This document shows, in pieces, positions 1 through 7,222 of a stretch of DNA of 20,829 bases. The notes beneath the pieces were generated by a model. The model saw only the letters and a program-made list of their open reading frames with translations. It was not told the DNA's origin and ran no database searches. This DNA comes from CANKHJ01 sp035556495 (GTDB lineage: Bacteria > Pseudomonadota > Alphaproteobacteria > Rhizobiales > Xanthobacteraceae): contig DATMEW010000001.1 of the NCBI GenBank assembly GCA_035556495.1, positions 1-20,829 on the forward strand. Direction: 5' to 3'. Positions within the stretch are counted from its first letter, which is position 1; the number at the start of each line of letters is the position of its first letter. The position numbers and the translations under genes are program-made.

Positions 1-426
1 GAGCACCACGACATCGTGCTGGCGATGACGAGCCACCTGCCGCATCTCATCGCCTATACGATCGTCGGCACGGCGGACGATGTCGAGAAACTGATGACCC
101 GTTCGGAGGTGATGAAATTCTCCGCCGGCGGCTTCCGCGACTTCACCCGCATCGCGGCGTCGGACCCGACGATGTGGCGCGACGTGTTCCTGCACAACCG
201 CGACACGGTGCTGGAGCTGCTCGCGCGCTTCAATGAAGACCTCTCGGTGCTGACGCGGGCGATGCGCTCCGGCGACGGCGACAAGCTGTTCGACTTCTTC
301 ACGCGGACGCGGGCGATCCGCCGCGGCATCATCGATATCGGGCAGGATTCGGAAGCGCCGGACTTCGGCCGCGGCCATGCGGAGCTGCCGCCCGCGCCGA
401 TCCCGAAGCCTTACAGCACCGAATAA
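1..426 (+). CDS. tyrA: Prephenate/arogenate dehydrogenase, C-terminal part (partial)
   Basis: The reading frame is open from base 1, so this is the 3' end of a gene whose start lies outside the window. The first visible residues, EHHDIVLAMTSHLPHLIAY, match the conserved helix of prephenate/arogenate (cyclohexadienyl) dehydrogenases, in which the His and the TSHLPH block belong to the dimerisation and substrate-binding region. The remaining ~120 residues are the expected all-helical C-terminal domain. The NAD-binding domain is missing only because of the window edge. The family oxidatively decarboxylates prephenate or arogenate in tyrosine synthesis in the cytoplasm. The stop is 10 bp from the stop of the convergent DUF2125 gene. 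Prephenate versus arogenate preference cannot be judged from this fragment, and alphaproteobacterial members are also called tyrC. Confidence 0.9.
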   Translation, partial: EHHDIVLAMTSHLPHLIAYTIVGTADDVEKLMTRSEVMKFSAGGFRDFTRIAASDPTMWRDVFLHNRDTVLELLARFNEDLSVLTRAMRSGDGDKLFDFFTRTRAIRRGIIDIGQDSEAPDFGRGHAELPPAPIPKPYSTE

Positions 427-436
427 CCGACGCCGA

Positions 437-1573
437 TTATGGCTGGAACAGCGGCGGCACGCGGCCGACCATGACCGGGCCGAGCGACACCGCGCCATCC
501 GAGAAGCGCAGCGGCAGCGCAACCGCGTCTCGGCCTTCCAGCTTGGTCGGCTGGCCGAGCATGCGCACGCCGGCCGAGATCGCCGTGCCGGCATTCTGCC
601 GGGCGAAATTCGCAAGGCCCGGCGACACCCGGTCGAGCATGCCGAGCGCCGCGCCGAGGCGGCCGCCGGGCTCCTGAACCGCCTTTTCGATCTGCAAGGC
701 GGCGAGCAGCTTGTCGACGCCGGCCACGGTGAGCTGCAACTCGCCGTCGAGCCCGCCGGCGGCGGTGAGGCTCAGGGTGCCGGAGCCGGTCGCCAGCATC
801 TCGCCCTGGGCGGCGCGGATGTTGGTGATCTCCAGCCGGCCGCCGTTGGCCTGCAACTCGCGCAGCCGCTCCGGCCAGGGCTTGGGCGCGAAATTCTTCA
901 TGCCGCGCAGCGTCACCGCGCCATCGAGATCGAAGGTCTCGGCCGTGAGGGCATGCAGCGAGGGCGCGACCGCGTCCTCCAGCTTCAGCGCGATATCCAC
1001 CACCGGATTGTCCTGCACGGTGCCGCCGGAGAGGCGGCCATGCAGCTCGGACCGGGCGGCCGTCAGGAAGGTCTGCTGGGTCGCGGCGGCGATGCGGTCG
1101 AAACGCGGCGCGTCCAGCACCACCGAGAGCCGTTCCGGCGCCGCCGGTGTGCCGCGCACGCTGGCCTGCGCCAGTTTCCACGACGCGATGACGGCCGGCG
1201 GCTGGCCCGGCTCGCCCACGGTGAGCGGCCCCTGGAATTCGCCGATCAGCAGCGACGGATCGTAGATCTGCGCGGCGACCAGCATGTCCGCGAGGCGGAA
1301 TTGCAGCGGATGCGCCACCTGCGTCAGTTCCGCGCCGGCGCTGGTGCAGCGCACCTCGATACGGAACGGATAACCGCCGACGCTTTCGGACCCGCAGGTA
1401 TAGATGCGGCCGGCCTGCGCCTCCCGCTCCCGCCAGGCCGCGATCTCCGCTTCCGCGCGGCGCGCCGCGAAGTACCAGACCGCGCTCCAGGCGACGGCGA
1501 GCGCGATCACGATGGCCAGCGGCAGGACGAGGGGCCAGCGCCGCCGGCGCGGCAGGACGTGGGAATCAGTCAT
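437..1573 (-). CDS. DUF2125 domain-containing protein
   Basis: 378-residue protein with a basic N-terminus (RRRRW at 10-13) followed by one hydrophobic segment at about 14-36. This is an uncleaved anchor or signal peptide that would put the rest in the periplasm. After the membrane segment comes a Cys pair (C60, C76) around a GGYPFRIEV stretch typical of DUF2125, then a long beta-rich body. The molecular function of the family is not known. The ATG is preceded by GGAGA with 8 nt spacing (minus strand), which supports this start. It is convergent with the tyrosine-pathway gene and divergent from the ChaC-like gene. The location near plsC and ftsEX hints at an envelope role, but that is only inference. 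Confidence 0.85.
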   Translation of the reverse strand: MTDSHVLPRRRRWPLVLPLAIVIALAVAWSAVWYFAARRAEAEIAAWREREAQAGRIYTCGSESVGGYPFRIEVRCTSAGAELTQVAHPLQFRLADMLVAAQIYDPSLLIGEFQGPLTVGEPGQPPAVIASWKLAQASVRGTPAAPERLSVVLDAPRFDRIAAATQQTFLTAARSELHGRLSGGTVQDNPVVDIALKLEDAVAPSLHALTAETFDLDGAVTLRGMKNFAPKPWPERLRELQANGGRLEITNIRAAQGEMLATGSGTLSLTAAGGLDGELQLTVAGVDKLLAALQIEKAVQEPGGRLGAALGMLDRVSPGLANFARQNAGTAISAGVRMLGQPTKLEGRDAVALPLRFSDGAVSLGPVMVGRVPPLFQP

Positions 1574-1908
1574 TCATCGGGTCTCCGTCCGCGACGCGGA
1601 CCGCATATCTTTCAAGCCTGCCGAATGCGGCGTTTCGTTGATGACGCGGGACAACTCGCTCGGCAGCAGTCGGCGGCAGGGCGCCGCATGATGCCTGCAT
1701 TCCGGACCGGCCGCTTTAGGTCAAGCCCCGATGCCGGCCGACCCCCGATGCGGCTCCCATGACAGCCCCCCATATGATCTCCTGTGCCCACGGCCCCCCA
1801 TATGATCTCCTGTGCCCACGGCCCGCCATTGCCTCGCCACCGGCGGCCTGATAGGTCCCGCAGCCGCCACATGACACCTGCCATGCGCCACATCGCTTCG
1901 CTCCTGCC
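1574..1908. other. Divergent intergenic region, DUF2125 / ChaC-like gene
   Basis: 335 bp without a convincing gene. It must hold the promoters of both flanking genes, but I see no clear -35/-10 pair. The centre carries a 28-bp tandem repeat (separate entry). Minus-strand ORFs of 26 and 53 codons begin inside the repeat copies, with compositions that do not look like real proteins. Several CCATGACA-like words (around 1757, 1869 and 1907) recur toward the ChaC start, of no clear meaning. Confidence 0.6.
1765..1829. repeat. 28-bp tandem repeat, about 2.3 copies
   Basis: Two identical 28-bp units occupy 1765-1792 and 1793-1820, each starting GCCCCCCATATGATC and ending GTGCCCACG. A degenerate partial third copy (GCCCGCCAT) follows at 1821-1829. 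On the minus strand each full unit contains AGGAG, 5 nt, then ATG, which is a well-formed ribosome-binding site and start codon. Because 28 is not a multiple of 3, the two ATGs open different frames: a 53-aa ORF ending at 1612 and a 26-aa ORF ending at 1721. The repeat is directly visible; any function is unproven. Confidence 0.9.
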
Positions 1909-2490
1909 ATGACATCCGCCCTCGAAGATCTACCCGGCGACCTCTGGGTGTTCGGCTATGGCTCGCTGATCTGGCGGCCCGGCTTCGACTTCGTCGAACG
2001 GCGCGAGGCCCGGCTGGTCGGCGCCCATCGCGCGCTCTGCATCTATTCCTTCGTCCACCGTGGCACGCCCGAAAAGCCGGGGCTGGTGCTCGGGCTGGAC
2101 CATGGCGGCATGTGCCGCGGCGTCGCCTATCGCGTCGTCGCAAGCCGCCGGCGCGAGACCATCGACTATCTGCGCGAGCGCGAGCAGGTGACGTCGATCT
2201 ATCTGGAGCGCGTGCGGCAGGTCTGGCTGAAAAGCGATCCTTCCCATGCCGGCAGCCCCGAACAGGTCGGTGCAGTCTGCTATATGGTGGACCGCAGCCA
2301 TGCCCAATATGCCGGCCGCCTGTCGCTGGATGCGCAGGTGCGCCATGTCGCCGACGGTCACGGCCAGTCCGGCCCCAACCGGGAGTATGTGCTGTCCACC
2401 GTCGCGGCGCTGGAAGACATGGGCATCCGCGACCGCGAGCTGCACCGGCTCGCCCAGCGGCTGCATGGCGGACATGCGCCGGATATCTGA
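1909..2490 (+). CDS. Gamma-glutamylcyclotransferase, ChaC family
   Basis: 193 residues, the usual size for bacterial ChaC-like proteins. The N-terminal WVFGYGSLIW block (YGSL at 17-20) is the substrate-binding loop of the gamma-glutamylcyclotransferase fold. YLREREQVTSIY (87-98) aligns with the ChaC block that carries the catalytic Glu, here E92. ChaC enzymes cleave glutathione to 5-oxoproline and Cys-Gly in the cytosol and so act in glutathione turnover. The ATG at 1909 is the first good start before the conserved core; no strong Shine-Dalgarno sequence is visible upstream. The gene converges on plsC with only 3 bp between stop codons. Specificity for glutathione over other gamma-glutamyl substrates is inferred from the family. 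Confidence 0.9.
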   Translation: MTSALEDLPGDLWVFGYGSLIWRPGFDFVERREARLVGAHRALCIYSFVHRGTPEKPGLVLGLDHGGMCRGVAYRVVASRRRETIDYLREREQVTSIYLERVRQVWLKSDPSHAGSPEQVGAVCYMVDRSHAQYAGRLSLDAQVRHVADGHGQSGPNREYVLSTVAALEDMGIRDRELHRLAQRLHGGHAPDI

Positions 2491-2493
2491 CGC

Positions 2494-3270
2494 TCAGTCC
2501 GCGTCGTCCCCGTCATCCGCAACCGGCGGCGCGATCCCGCGCGCGGCAAGCTCGCGGCGGCCCTCCTCCACCAGCCGTGCCGTCGCCTCCTCGATGCGGG
2601 CCTGCATGGCGCGGAAGAATTCGGCACGGTCGAGCCCCGGCGGAATGACCGGCAACACCTCGACGACGACGGTGCCCGGCAGCCGCAGGAACGAGCGGCG
2701 CGGCCAGAACAGGCCGGAATTCAGCGCCACCGGCAGGCACGCCGCCCCGCTCTGGCGATAGAGCTGGGCGACGCCGAATTTGTAGCGCGGCGGCGCGCCC
2801 GCCGCCCGGCGGGTGCCCTCCGGAAAGATGATGATCTGCCGTCCGGCGTCCAGCGCGCCGCGCACCCTGCCCGCCAGCGCCTCCATCACGCCGGGCTGGC
2901 CGCTGCGGTCCACCGGGATCATCTCCGCCCGGCGCGCATACCAGCCGAACACCGGCAGCCACAGCAGCTCGCGCTTGAGGATGAAGGCCGGGTCCGCGAA
3001 CAGCGACAGCAGCGCGAAAGTCTCCCAGGCCGACTGATGCTTGGCGGCGACGATGACCGCGCCGGGCGGGATATTCTCGCGGCCCCGAACCTCGACCTTC
3101 AGGCCGCAGATGACGCGCAGCAGCCACAGGTTGGTGCGGCCCCAGGACGTCGCCATGCCGATGATCCCATGGCGCGACATCGCGAAGGTCGGCAGCGCCA
3201 GGACGAAATAGACGAGGAGATTGAGATAGAAGGCGACGTTGAAGACGATGGAGCGGAGGATAACGGCCAA
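2494..3270 (-). CDS. plsC: 1-acyl-sn-glycerol-3-phosphate acyltransferase (PlsC family)
   Basis: 258-residue acyltransferase. Motif I is KHQSAWET (77-84), where the catalytic His78 is followed by Glu83 instead of the usual Asp of HX4D; this HQSxWET form is common in one PlsC subgroup. Motif III is FPEGTR (149-154), with IPVDRS (118-123) between them. A hydrophobic N-terminal segment at about 8-30 would anchor it to the inner membrane. PlsC acylates lysophosphatidic acid at sn-2 to give phosphatidic acid. The start is a TTG at 3270 with no clear Shine-Dalgarno; no in-frame ATG occurs before residue 31. It is the last gene of the ftsE-ftsX-ydcF-plsC minus-strand run, 52 bp after the ydcF stop. 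The tail (PPVADDGDDAD) is acidic and probably disordered. Confidence 0.9.
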   Translation of the reverse strand: MAVILRSIVFNVAFYLNLLVYFVLALPTFAMSRHGIIGMATSWGRTNLWLLRVICGLKVEVRGRENIPPGAVIVAAKHQSAWETFALLSLFADPAFILKRELLWLPVFGWYARRAEMIPVDRSGQPGVMEALAGRVRGALDAGRQIIIFPEGTRRAAGAPPRYKFGVAQLYRQSGAACLPVALNSGLFWPRRSFLRLPGTVVVEVLPVIPPGLDRAEFFRAMQARIEEATARLVEEGRRELAARGIAPPVADDGDDAD

Positions 3271-3322
3271 GGCACACCCGTGCGGGAAAGACGAGACTAA
3301 ATGTCCGTCAGGTTGGCATCCG

Positions 3323-3985
3323 TCAGGTTCTCACCTCGCCGTCCGACGCCGAGGGCGCCGGCAGCAGCGGCGCGAGCAGCGGCTCCGCCTGCATCCGGAC
3401 GAGGGCGAGGATATACTTCACATATTCCGAAAACACGAGGCGCGTGGTGGCGAGGCTCGCCCACCATGGTTCCGTCCGCAGCGTCGGGCTCACCACCGGA
3501 TAGGGCAGCAATTCGACATCGGGAAGCTGCCGCGACAGTTCCATCATAGCGCGCGGCATGTGGTAGTTGGACGTCACCACGATGATGGAGCGGAAGCCCT
3601 GCTGCTCGACCCAGCGCCGGGTGTTGGTGGCGTTGCCCCAGGTGTTGAGCGCATCGCGGTCGAGATCGACGCAGCAGCGCACCAGCCGCGCGTAATCCGG
3701 TTTGAGGCGCGAGATTTCGGCGGCGCTGGTGGCCGGATGCACGCCGCTGATGAGCAGCCGCTTGCCGCGGCCGCTGGCGAGCAGCTCGATGGCGTCGGTG
3801 ACGCGGGCGGCCCCGCCGGTCAGCGCCACGATGCCGTCGGCGCGCCGGGTCGAGCTTTCCTCCAGCGGGATCGACAGCAGGAACCAGACGAAGCCCAGCG
3901 CGGCGAGCAGCAGGACGAGCATCAGCGCGCGGCCGAGGAAGCGCGCAAAGCCGCGCAGCAGCCAGTGCCGCCGCCGCGCCGGCAT
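3323..3985 (-). CDS. YdcF family (DUF218) membrane protein
   Basis: 220 residues from the chosen ATG. One transmembrane helix at about 18-39 after a basic start (MPARRRHW) leads to a DUF218/YdcF fold: ADGIVALTGG (49-58), LASGRGKRLLISGV (69-82), LNTWGNATNT (113-122) and IIVVTSNYHMPRAMM (134-148). The conserved Asn/Thr and His residues match the proposed nucleotide-binding pocket. The biochemical role of the family is unsettled; E. coli YdcF was reported to bind S-adenosylmethionine, and the SanA/ElyC relatives act in envelope biology. I prefer the start at 3985 because GGGGAGGA lies 8 nt upstream. The frame could also begin at the ATG at 4030, which lies directly next to the 17-bp repeat and adds 15 polar residues. 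Confidence 0.85.
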   Translation of the reverse strand: MPARRRHWLLRGFARFLGRALMLVLLLAALGFVWFLLSIPLEESSTRRADGIVALTGGAARVTDAIELLASGRGKRLLISGVHPATSAAEISRLKPDYARLVRCCVDLDRDALNTWGNATNTRRWVEQQGFRSIIVVTSNYHMPRAMMELSRQLPDVELLPYPVVSPTLRTEPWWASLATTRLVFSEYVKYILALVRMQAEPLLAPLLPAPSASDGEVRT

Positions 3986-4030
3986 GCGGTTGTCCTCCCC
4001 GTGTCCGCCCGTTGCCGGTGTCGTCCTCAT

Positions 4031-4077
4031 GCCCTGCCTTGCCAGATGCCTTGCCTTGCCAGATGCCTTGCCTTGCT
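4031..4077. repeat. 17-bp tandem repeat upstream of ydcF, about 2.7 copies
   Basis: A 17-bp unit (AGATGCCTTGCCTTGCC) occupies 4044-4060 and recurs at 4061-4077 with one change at the last base. A partial upstream copy (4031-4043, one mismatch) completes the array. It lies between the ftsX stop and the ydcF start. On the minus strand, the direction of transcription, it reads as repeated GGCAAGGCAAGGC, so it offers several Shine-Dalgarno-like AAGG motifs ahead of the alternative ydcF ATG at 4030. Confidence 0.85.
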
Positions 4078-4120
4078 CGCGGAAAATGATGCGGGCGCGG
4101 TCCCGGCGTCCCGCGGTTCG

Positions 4121-5098
4121 TCAGCGTAACTCGTCCAGCGTGCGGGTGACCGTGCGCCGCGAGGTCGCGGCCGTCACCGCCGCGATGCAGGCCACCTGCA
4201 ACATGACCATGGCATAGCCCCATGGCCCGATGGAGGCTCCGCCGAACATGGCGGACACCTCGCGCAGGGCGTCCGGGTCCAGCAGCCAGCCGCCGAGCAG
4301 GTCCGCCGTCACGAAGACCAGCAGCGCCGCCCCGCCCCCCAGCAGCCCGCCCTTCAGGCCGAGATCGAGGAAATGGCGCTGGAACTGGCCCGCGATGTAG
4401 CTGTTGCGGGCGCCGATGAAATGCAGCACCTCGACGATGGGCCGGTTGGCCGCCATCGCGCCACGGGTCGCGAAAGCCACCGACAGCACCGTCGCGGCGA
4501 TGACGAGGCCCAGCACCAGGATGCCGCCCAGGACCGTGGCGCGCGTCACGCGCCGCATCCGCTCGATCCAGCTCCGGTGGTCGTCGAGCGAGGCCACCGG
4601 CACCTGCGCCGTCAGCGCGCGGCGCATCTCGGCGAAATCCACCACCCAGTCCGGCGCGGTGCGCACCACGATCAGCCGCGGCACCGGCAGGTCCGCCAGC
4701 CCGGCGCCCGCGCCCAGCCAGGGCTCCAGCAGCGCCGCTGATTCGGCGCGGGTATAAGCCCGCGCCTCGCTCACCCCCGGCGTCGCCCGCACCAGCGCCG
4801 CCGCGGTGCGGACATCCGCCTCGATATCCCGTCCTCCGGCGGGGCGGACCTGCACGGTCGCCTCCCGGGCGATCTCGGACTGCCAGGCATTGGCGGTGTC
4901 GCGCACCAGCATCACCGCGCCGGTGGTCAGCGCCGCCAGAAAGGTCATGATGGCGACAACGGCGATCAGGGCCCGGCCGGCGATGGTGTTTTTCGGCACG
5001 ATGGGCGCGGGCTGCCGCCCCGCGCCCTCCCGGCGGCGAAGCCGCCACACGCGCCAGCCCCGCCGGGGCCGCGCCGGTGTCGCGCCGTCTTCAGTCAT
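4121..5098 (-). CDS. ftsX: Cell division protein FtsX (ABC transporter permease)
   Basis: About 325 residues. The N-terminus is cytoplasmic and Arg-rich, ending PAPIVPKNT before TM1 at about 42-65. A large periplasmic loop (66-185) follows, then TM2 (188-209), TM3 (250-268) and TM4 (292-313), the standard FtsX topology. VLHFIGARNSYIA in the cytoplasmic loop between TM2 and TM3 is the family-conserved coupling segment. With FtsE it forms a complex that, in other bacteria, drives peptidoglycan hydrolase activation at the septum. The chosen ATG at 5098 overlaps the ftsE stop (ATGACTGA, 8 nt), consistent with translational coupling. In-frame starts at 5104 and 5119 are possible and would extend the overlap. 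Confidence 0.92.
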   Translation of the reverse strand: MTEDGATPARPRRGWRVWRLRRREGAGRQPAPIVPKNTIAGRALIAVVAIMTFLAALTTGAVMLVRDTANAWQSEIAREATVQVRPAGGRDIEADVRTAAALVRATPGVSEARAYTRAESAALLEPWLGAGAGLADLPVPRLIVVRTAPDWVVDFAEMRRALTAQVPVASLDDHRSWIERMRRVTRATVLGGILVLGLVIAATVLSVAFATRGAMAANRPIVEVLHFIGARNSYIAGQFQRHFLDLGLKGGLLGGGAALLVFVTADLLGGWLLDPDALREVSAMFGGASIGPWGYAMVMLQVACIAAVTAATSRRTVTRTLDELR

Positions 5099-5750
5099 AG
5101 ACATGCACCCGGCCGTCATGAAGGACCAGACGGCGCGCGTCGAACTGGTCCATCAGGGCGATATCGTGGGTCGCGATGACGACCGAGGTGCCGGACTTGT
5201 TGAGTTCCACGAACAGCCGCAACAGGCGCTGCGCCAGGCTGGGATCGACATTGCCGGTCGGCTCGTCCGCGAGCAGAAGCTGCGGCCGGGCGATGACGGC
5301 GCGGGCAATGGCCGCGCGCTGCTTCTCGCCGCCGGACAGCACCGGCGGCAGCGCATCCATCTTCTCGCCGAGGCCGACCCATTGCAGCAGTTCCACCACC
5401 TCGGCGCGGTAGCTCGCTTCGGCCCGGCCCATCACGCGGAACGGCAGCGCCACATTCTCGTATGTCGTCATATGGTCGAGCAGGCGGAAGTCCTGGAACA
5501 CGATGCCGATCCGCCGCCGCATCGTGGACAGGGCGTCGCGCCCCAGCGTCGAGGTGTCATGGCCGAACAGCGTGACGAGCCCCCGCGTCGGCCGCAAGGC
5601 AAGAAACAGCAGCCGCAGCAGCGAGGTTTTGCCCGCGCCGGAGGGACCGGTGAGGAACTGGAACGAATGCGGCGCGATGCTGAAGGTCAGGTCGCGCAGC
5701 ACCTCGGGGCCGAGGTCGTAGCGCAAGCCGACATTCTCGAATGTGACCAC
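5091..5750 (-). CDS. ftsE: Cell division ATP-binding protein FtsE
   Basis: 219 residues, typical FtsE length. Walker A is GPSGAGKT (35-42), the Q-loop is VFQDFRLL (Q86), the ABC signature is LSGGEKQ (138-144), Walker B is LLLADEPTGN (158-167) and the H-loop is ATHD (H195). FDFRLL- and TGNVD-type features separate FtsE from general LolD/MacB ATPases, and the overlapping ftsX confirms it. It couples ATP hydrolysis in the cytoplasm to FtsX. The start is GTG at 5750. It is the first gene of the minus-strand run ftsE-ftsX-ydcF-plsC, so the promoter should lie in 5751-5924, which contains a nested inverted repeat and three GANTC sites. Confidence 0.95.
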   Translation of the reverse strand: MVTFENVGLRYDLGPEVLRDLTFSIAPHSFQFLTGPSGAGKTSLLRLLFLALRPTRGLVTLFGHDTSTLGRDALSTMRRRIGIVFQDFRLLDHMTTYENVALPFRVMGRAEASYRAEVVELLQWVGLGEKMDALPPVLSGGEKQRAAIARAVIARPQLLLADEPTGNVDPSLAQRLLRLFVELNKSGTSVVIATHDIALMDQFDARRLVLHDGRVHVYD

Positions 5751-5924
5751 CGGCGTCCCCAGACCTGCCTGCGATTCGGTTTCAGCTTATCGCCGCGAAG
5801 GCGCCGCGACGATGACGGGGCCGCCGCAGGCGCCTGCCGTCATCCGCTCCTGCATCGGCGCTGCATAGTTTCCGATTCGTTAACGGACCCCTTTTTAGGG
5901 TGATCGCAAACCAGCGATTCGGCC
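5751..5924. promoter_or_regulatory. Divergent promoter region ftsE / zinc-ribbon gene
   Basis: 174 bp between two divergent starts. It contains three GATTC (GANTC) sites at 5773-5777, 5874-5878 and 5916-5920, the target of the CcrM adenine methyltransferase in alphaproteobacteria. A nested inverted repeat lies at 5811-5844, and a short palindrome ATCGC-N6-GCGAT (5903-5918) lies just before the plus-strand start. The sequence at 5876-5900 is relatively AT-rich. No confident -35/-10 assignment can be made by eye. Confidence 0.5.
5811..5844. repeat. Nested inverted repeat upstream of ftsE
   Basis: Perfect 8-bp arms GATGACGG (5811-5818) and CCGTCATC (5837-5844) flank an 18-nt centre. That centre contains a perfect 10-bp palindrome CAGGCGCCTG (5827-5836). 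It could be an operator or an RNA hairpin in the ftsE leader. The repeat is seen directly; its role is unknown. Confidence 0.8.
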
Positions 5925-6809
5925 ATGCTGATCATCTGCCCGCGATGCACCGCCTCCTACACCGTGGATTCGGCCCGGCTTCCCCCCGGCCGGGAAGTCC
6001 GTTGCGGCCGCTGCCGCACGGCCTGGCAGGCGCCCGAACCGGTTCACGCCCGGAGCGACGACGTCTTCGCGCCGTTCCCGGCCTTCGGCGAAGCCGACCA
6101 GCCCGCGCCGCGCGCCGGCGCACCGCTGATCGAGCTGCCCGCCGCCGAGGACACCGCGCCCGACGCCGCTCCGGCTGATCCTGTCACGATGGCCGAATCG
6201 CCGCCGCTCGTTCCCGGCGCGGAGGATGCAGCGGACGAGGACGTTCTCGATTCCCTCCCCGACTCTCTGCCCGATCCCGCGCCGGAAACCCGCCATGTCG
6301 AGGCAGTGGCCGGCCGTCACGCGCGCCCGGCACGGCGCAACCGCGGTCGCACCGGCGCATTGGGCCGGACCGGCGGCGCGGTGCTGCTGCTGGCGGCGCT
6401 GGCCGCCGCCAATGCCGCCCTGGTGGTGTGGCGCGGCGAGATCGCCCAGCATCTGCCGCAGACCGCCTCGCTCTATGCCGCCATCGGCCTGCCGGTGAAC
6501 CTGCGCGGCGTCACCTTCACCGACGTCCGCACCACCACCGAACTGCACGACGGCCAGCCGCTGGTCGCCGTGGAGGGCGTCATCACCAATGTTTCGCGTC
6601 GCCCGGTGGAGGTGCCGCGCCTGCGTTTCGCGGTGCGCGACGAAGGCGCGCGCGAGCTTCATGCCTGGACCTCGCTGCCGGCGCGCACCGTCCTGCCCGC
6701 CGGCGAGACACTGCCGTTCCGCACCCGCCTGACGGCGCCGCCGGCGGCGGGCACGAGCATCGCCGTGCGGTTCCTGACGCCCGCCGACCTCGTCGGCGGC
6801 ATGCCCTGA
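5925..6809 (+). CDS. MJ0042-type zinc-ribbon membrane protein (DUF3426-like)
   Basis: 294 residues. The N-terminus is a zinc ribbon with CPRC (C5, C8) and CGRC (C27, C30), with the SYTVDSARLPPGREVRCGRC spacing typical of MJ0042/zinc_ribbon_5 domains. A long acidic, Pro/Ala-rich linker (about 40-125) follows, then a basic patch and one transmembrane helix at about 150-168. The C-terminal ~115 residues form a beta-rich domain (VEGVITNVSRRPVEVPRLRF) like DUF3426, which resembles a FxLYD-type extracytoplasmic fold. The protein should have the ribbon in the cytoplasm and the beta domain in the periplasm. The function is unknown; it recurs next to ftsE and the CpdR-like gene in Hyphomicrobiales. 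It is followed 22 bp later by the receiver gene, probably in one transcript. Confidence 0.85.
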   Translation: MLIICPRCTASYTVDSARLPPGREVRCGRCRTAWQAPEPVHARSDDVFAPFPAFGEADQPAPRAGAPLIELPAAEDTAPDAAPADPVTMAESPPLVPGAEDAADEDVLDSLPDSLPDPAPETRHVEAVAGRHARPARRNRGRTGALGRTGGAVLLLAALAAANAALVVWRGEIAQHLPQTASLYAAIGLPVNLRGVTFTDVRTTTELHDGQPLVAVEGVITNVSRRPVEVPRLRFAVRDEGARELHAWTSLPARTVLPAGETLPFRTRLTAPPAAGTSIAVRFLTPADLVGGMP

Positions 6810-6831
6810 AACGACGACCAAGAGCGTTGCC

Positions 6832-7194
6832 ATGGCCCGTATCCTGATCGCCGAAGACGAACCCGACCTGCGCGGCCTGGTCTGCCGGGCGCTCGCCCTG
6901 GACGGCCATGACGTGGTCGCCACGGCGGACGGCGCCGAAGCGCTCGACCAGCTCGGCCCCGGCCATGGCTTCGACCTGCTGCTGACCGACATCCAGATGC
7001 CGGTGATGGACGGCATCGCGCTGGCGCTGGCGGCGGCGCGGGACCATCCCGGCCTCACCATCCTGCTGATGACGGGCTATGCCCACCAGCGCGAACGCGC
7101 CAGCGGCCTCGATGCGCTGATTCACGATGTGATCACCAAGCCGATGGCGCTGAACGACCTGCGCAGCCGCGTCGCCGACGCCCTGGCGGCGTGA
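6832..7194 (+). CDS. CpdR-like single-domain response regulator
   Basis: 120 residues, a lone receiver domain without an output domain. The acidic pocket is E8/D9, the phosphoacceptor is D53 in LLTDIQMPVMDG, T81 is the switch residue in MTGY, and K103 lies in ITKPM. The length and the MARILIAEDEPDLR start resemble CpdR, which in Caulobacter controls ClpXP-dependent proteolysis of cell-cycle factors when unphosphorylated. Assignment to true CpdR is by similarity and context (next to ftsEX and the zinc-ribbon gene), not proof; alphaproteobacteria have other stand-alone receivers. It converges on the TIGR02302 gene 28 bp away. Confidence 0.8.
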   Translation: MARILIAEDEPDLRGLVCRALALDGHDVVATADGAEALDQLGPGHGFDLLLTDIQMPVMDGIALALAAARDHPGLTILLMTGYAHQRERASGLDALIHDVITKPMALNDLRSRVADALAA

Positions 7195-7195
7195 C

Positions 7196-7222
7196 GCGCC
7201 GGGGCCGCATTCCGATCGGCGC
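7196..7222. terminator. Possible bidirectional terminator hairpin
   Basis: Perfect 6-bp arms GCGCCG (7196-7201) and CGGCGC (7217-7222) fill the 28-bp space between two convergent stop codons. The loop is 15 nt and neither side has a good U-tract, so this is a weak call that rests mainly on position. Confidence 0.3.

Noticed and set aside
377..1762. A 461-codon plus-strand ORF opposite DUF2125
   Set aside because: Arg/Ala/Gly-rich composition without domains; DUF2125 on the minus strand has a signal anchor, RBS and family motifs.
1612..1773. 53-codon minus-strand ORF starting at the 28-bp repeat with a good RBS
   Set aside because: Composition (many Arg, Cys, Pro, Gly) is not protein-like and no family is recognised; kept only as a finding about the repeat, not as a gene.
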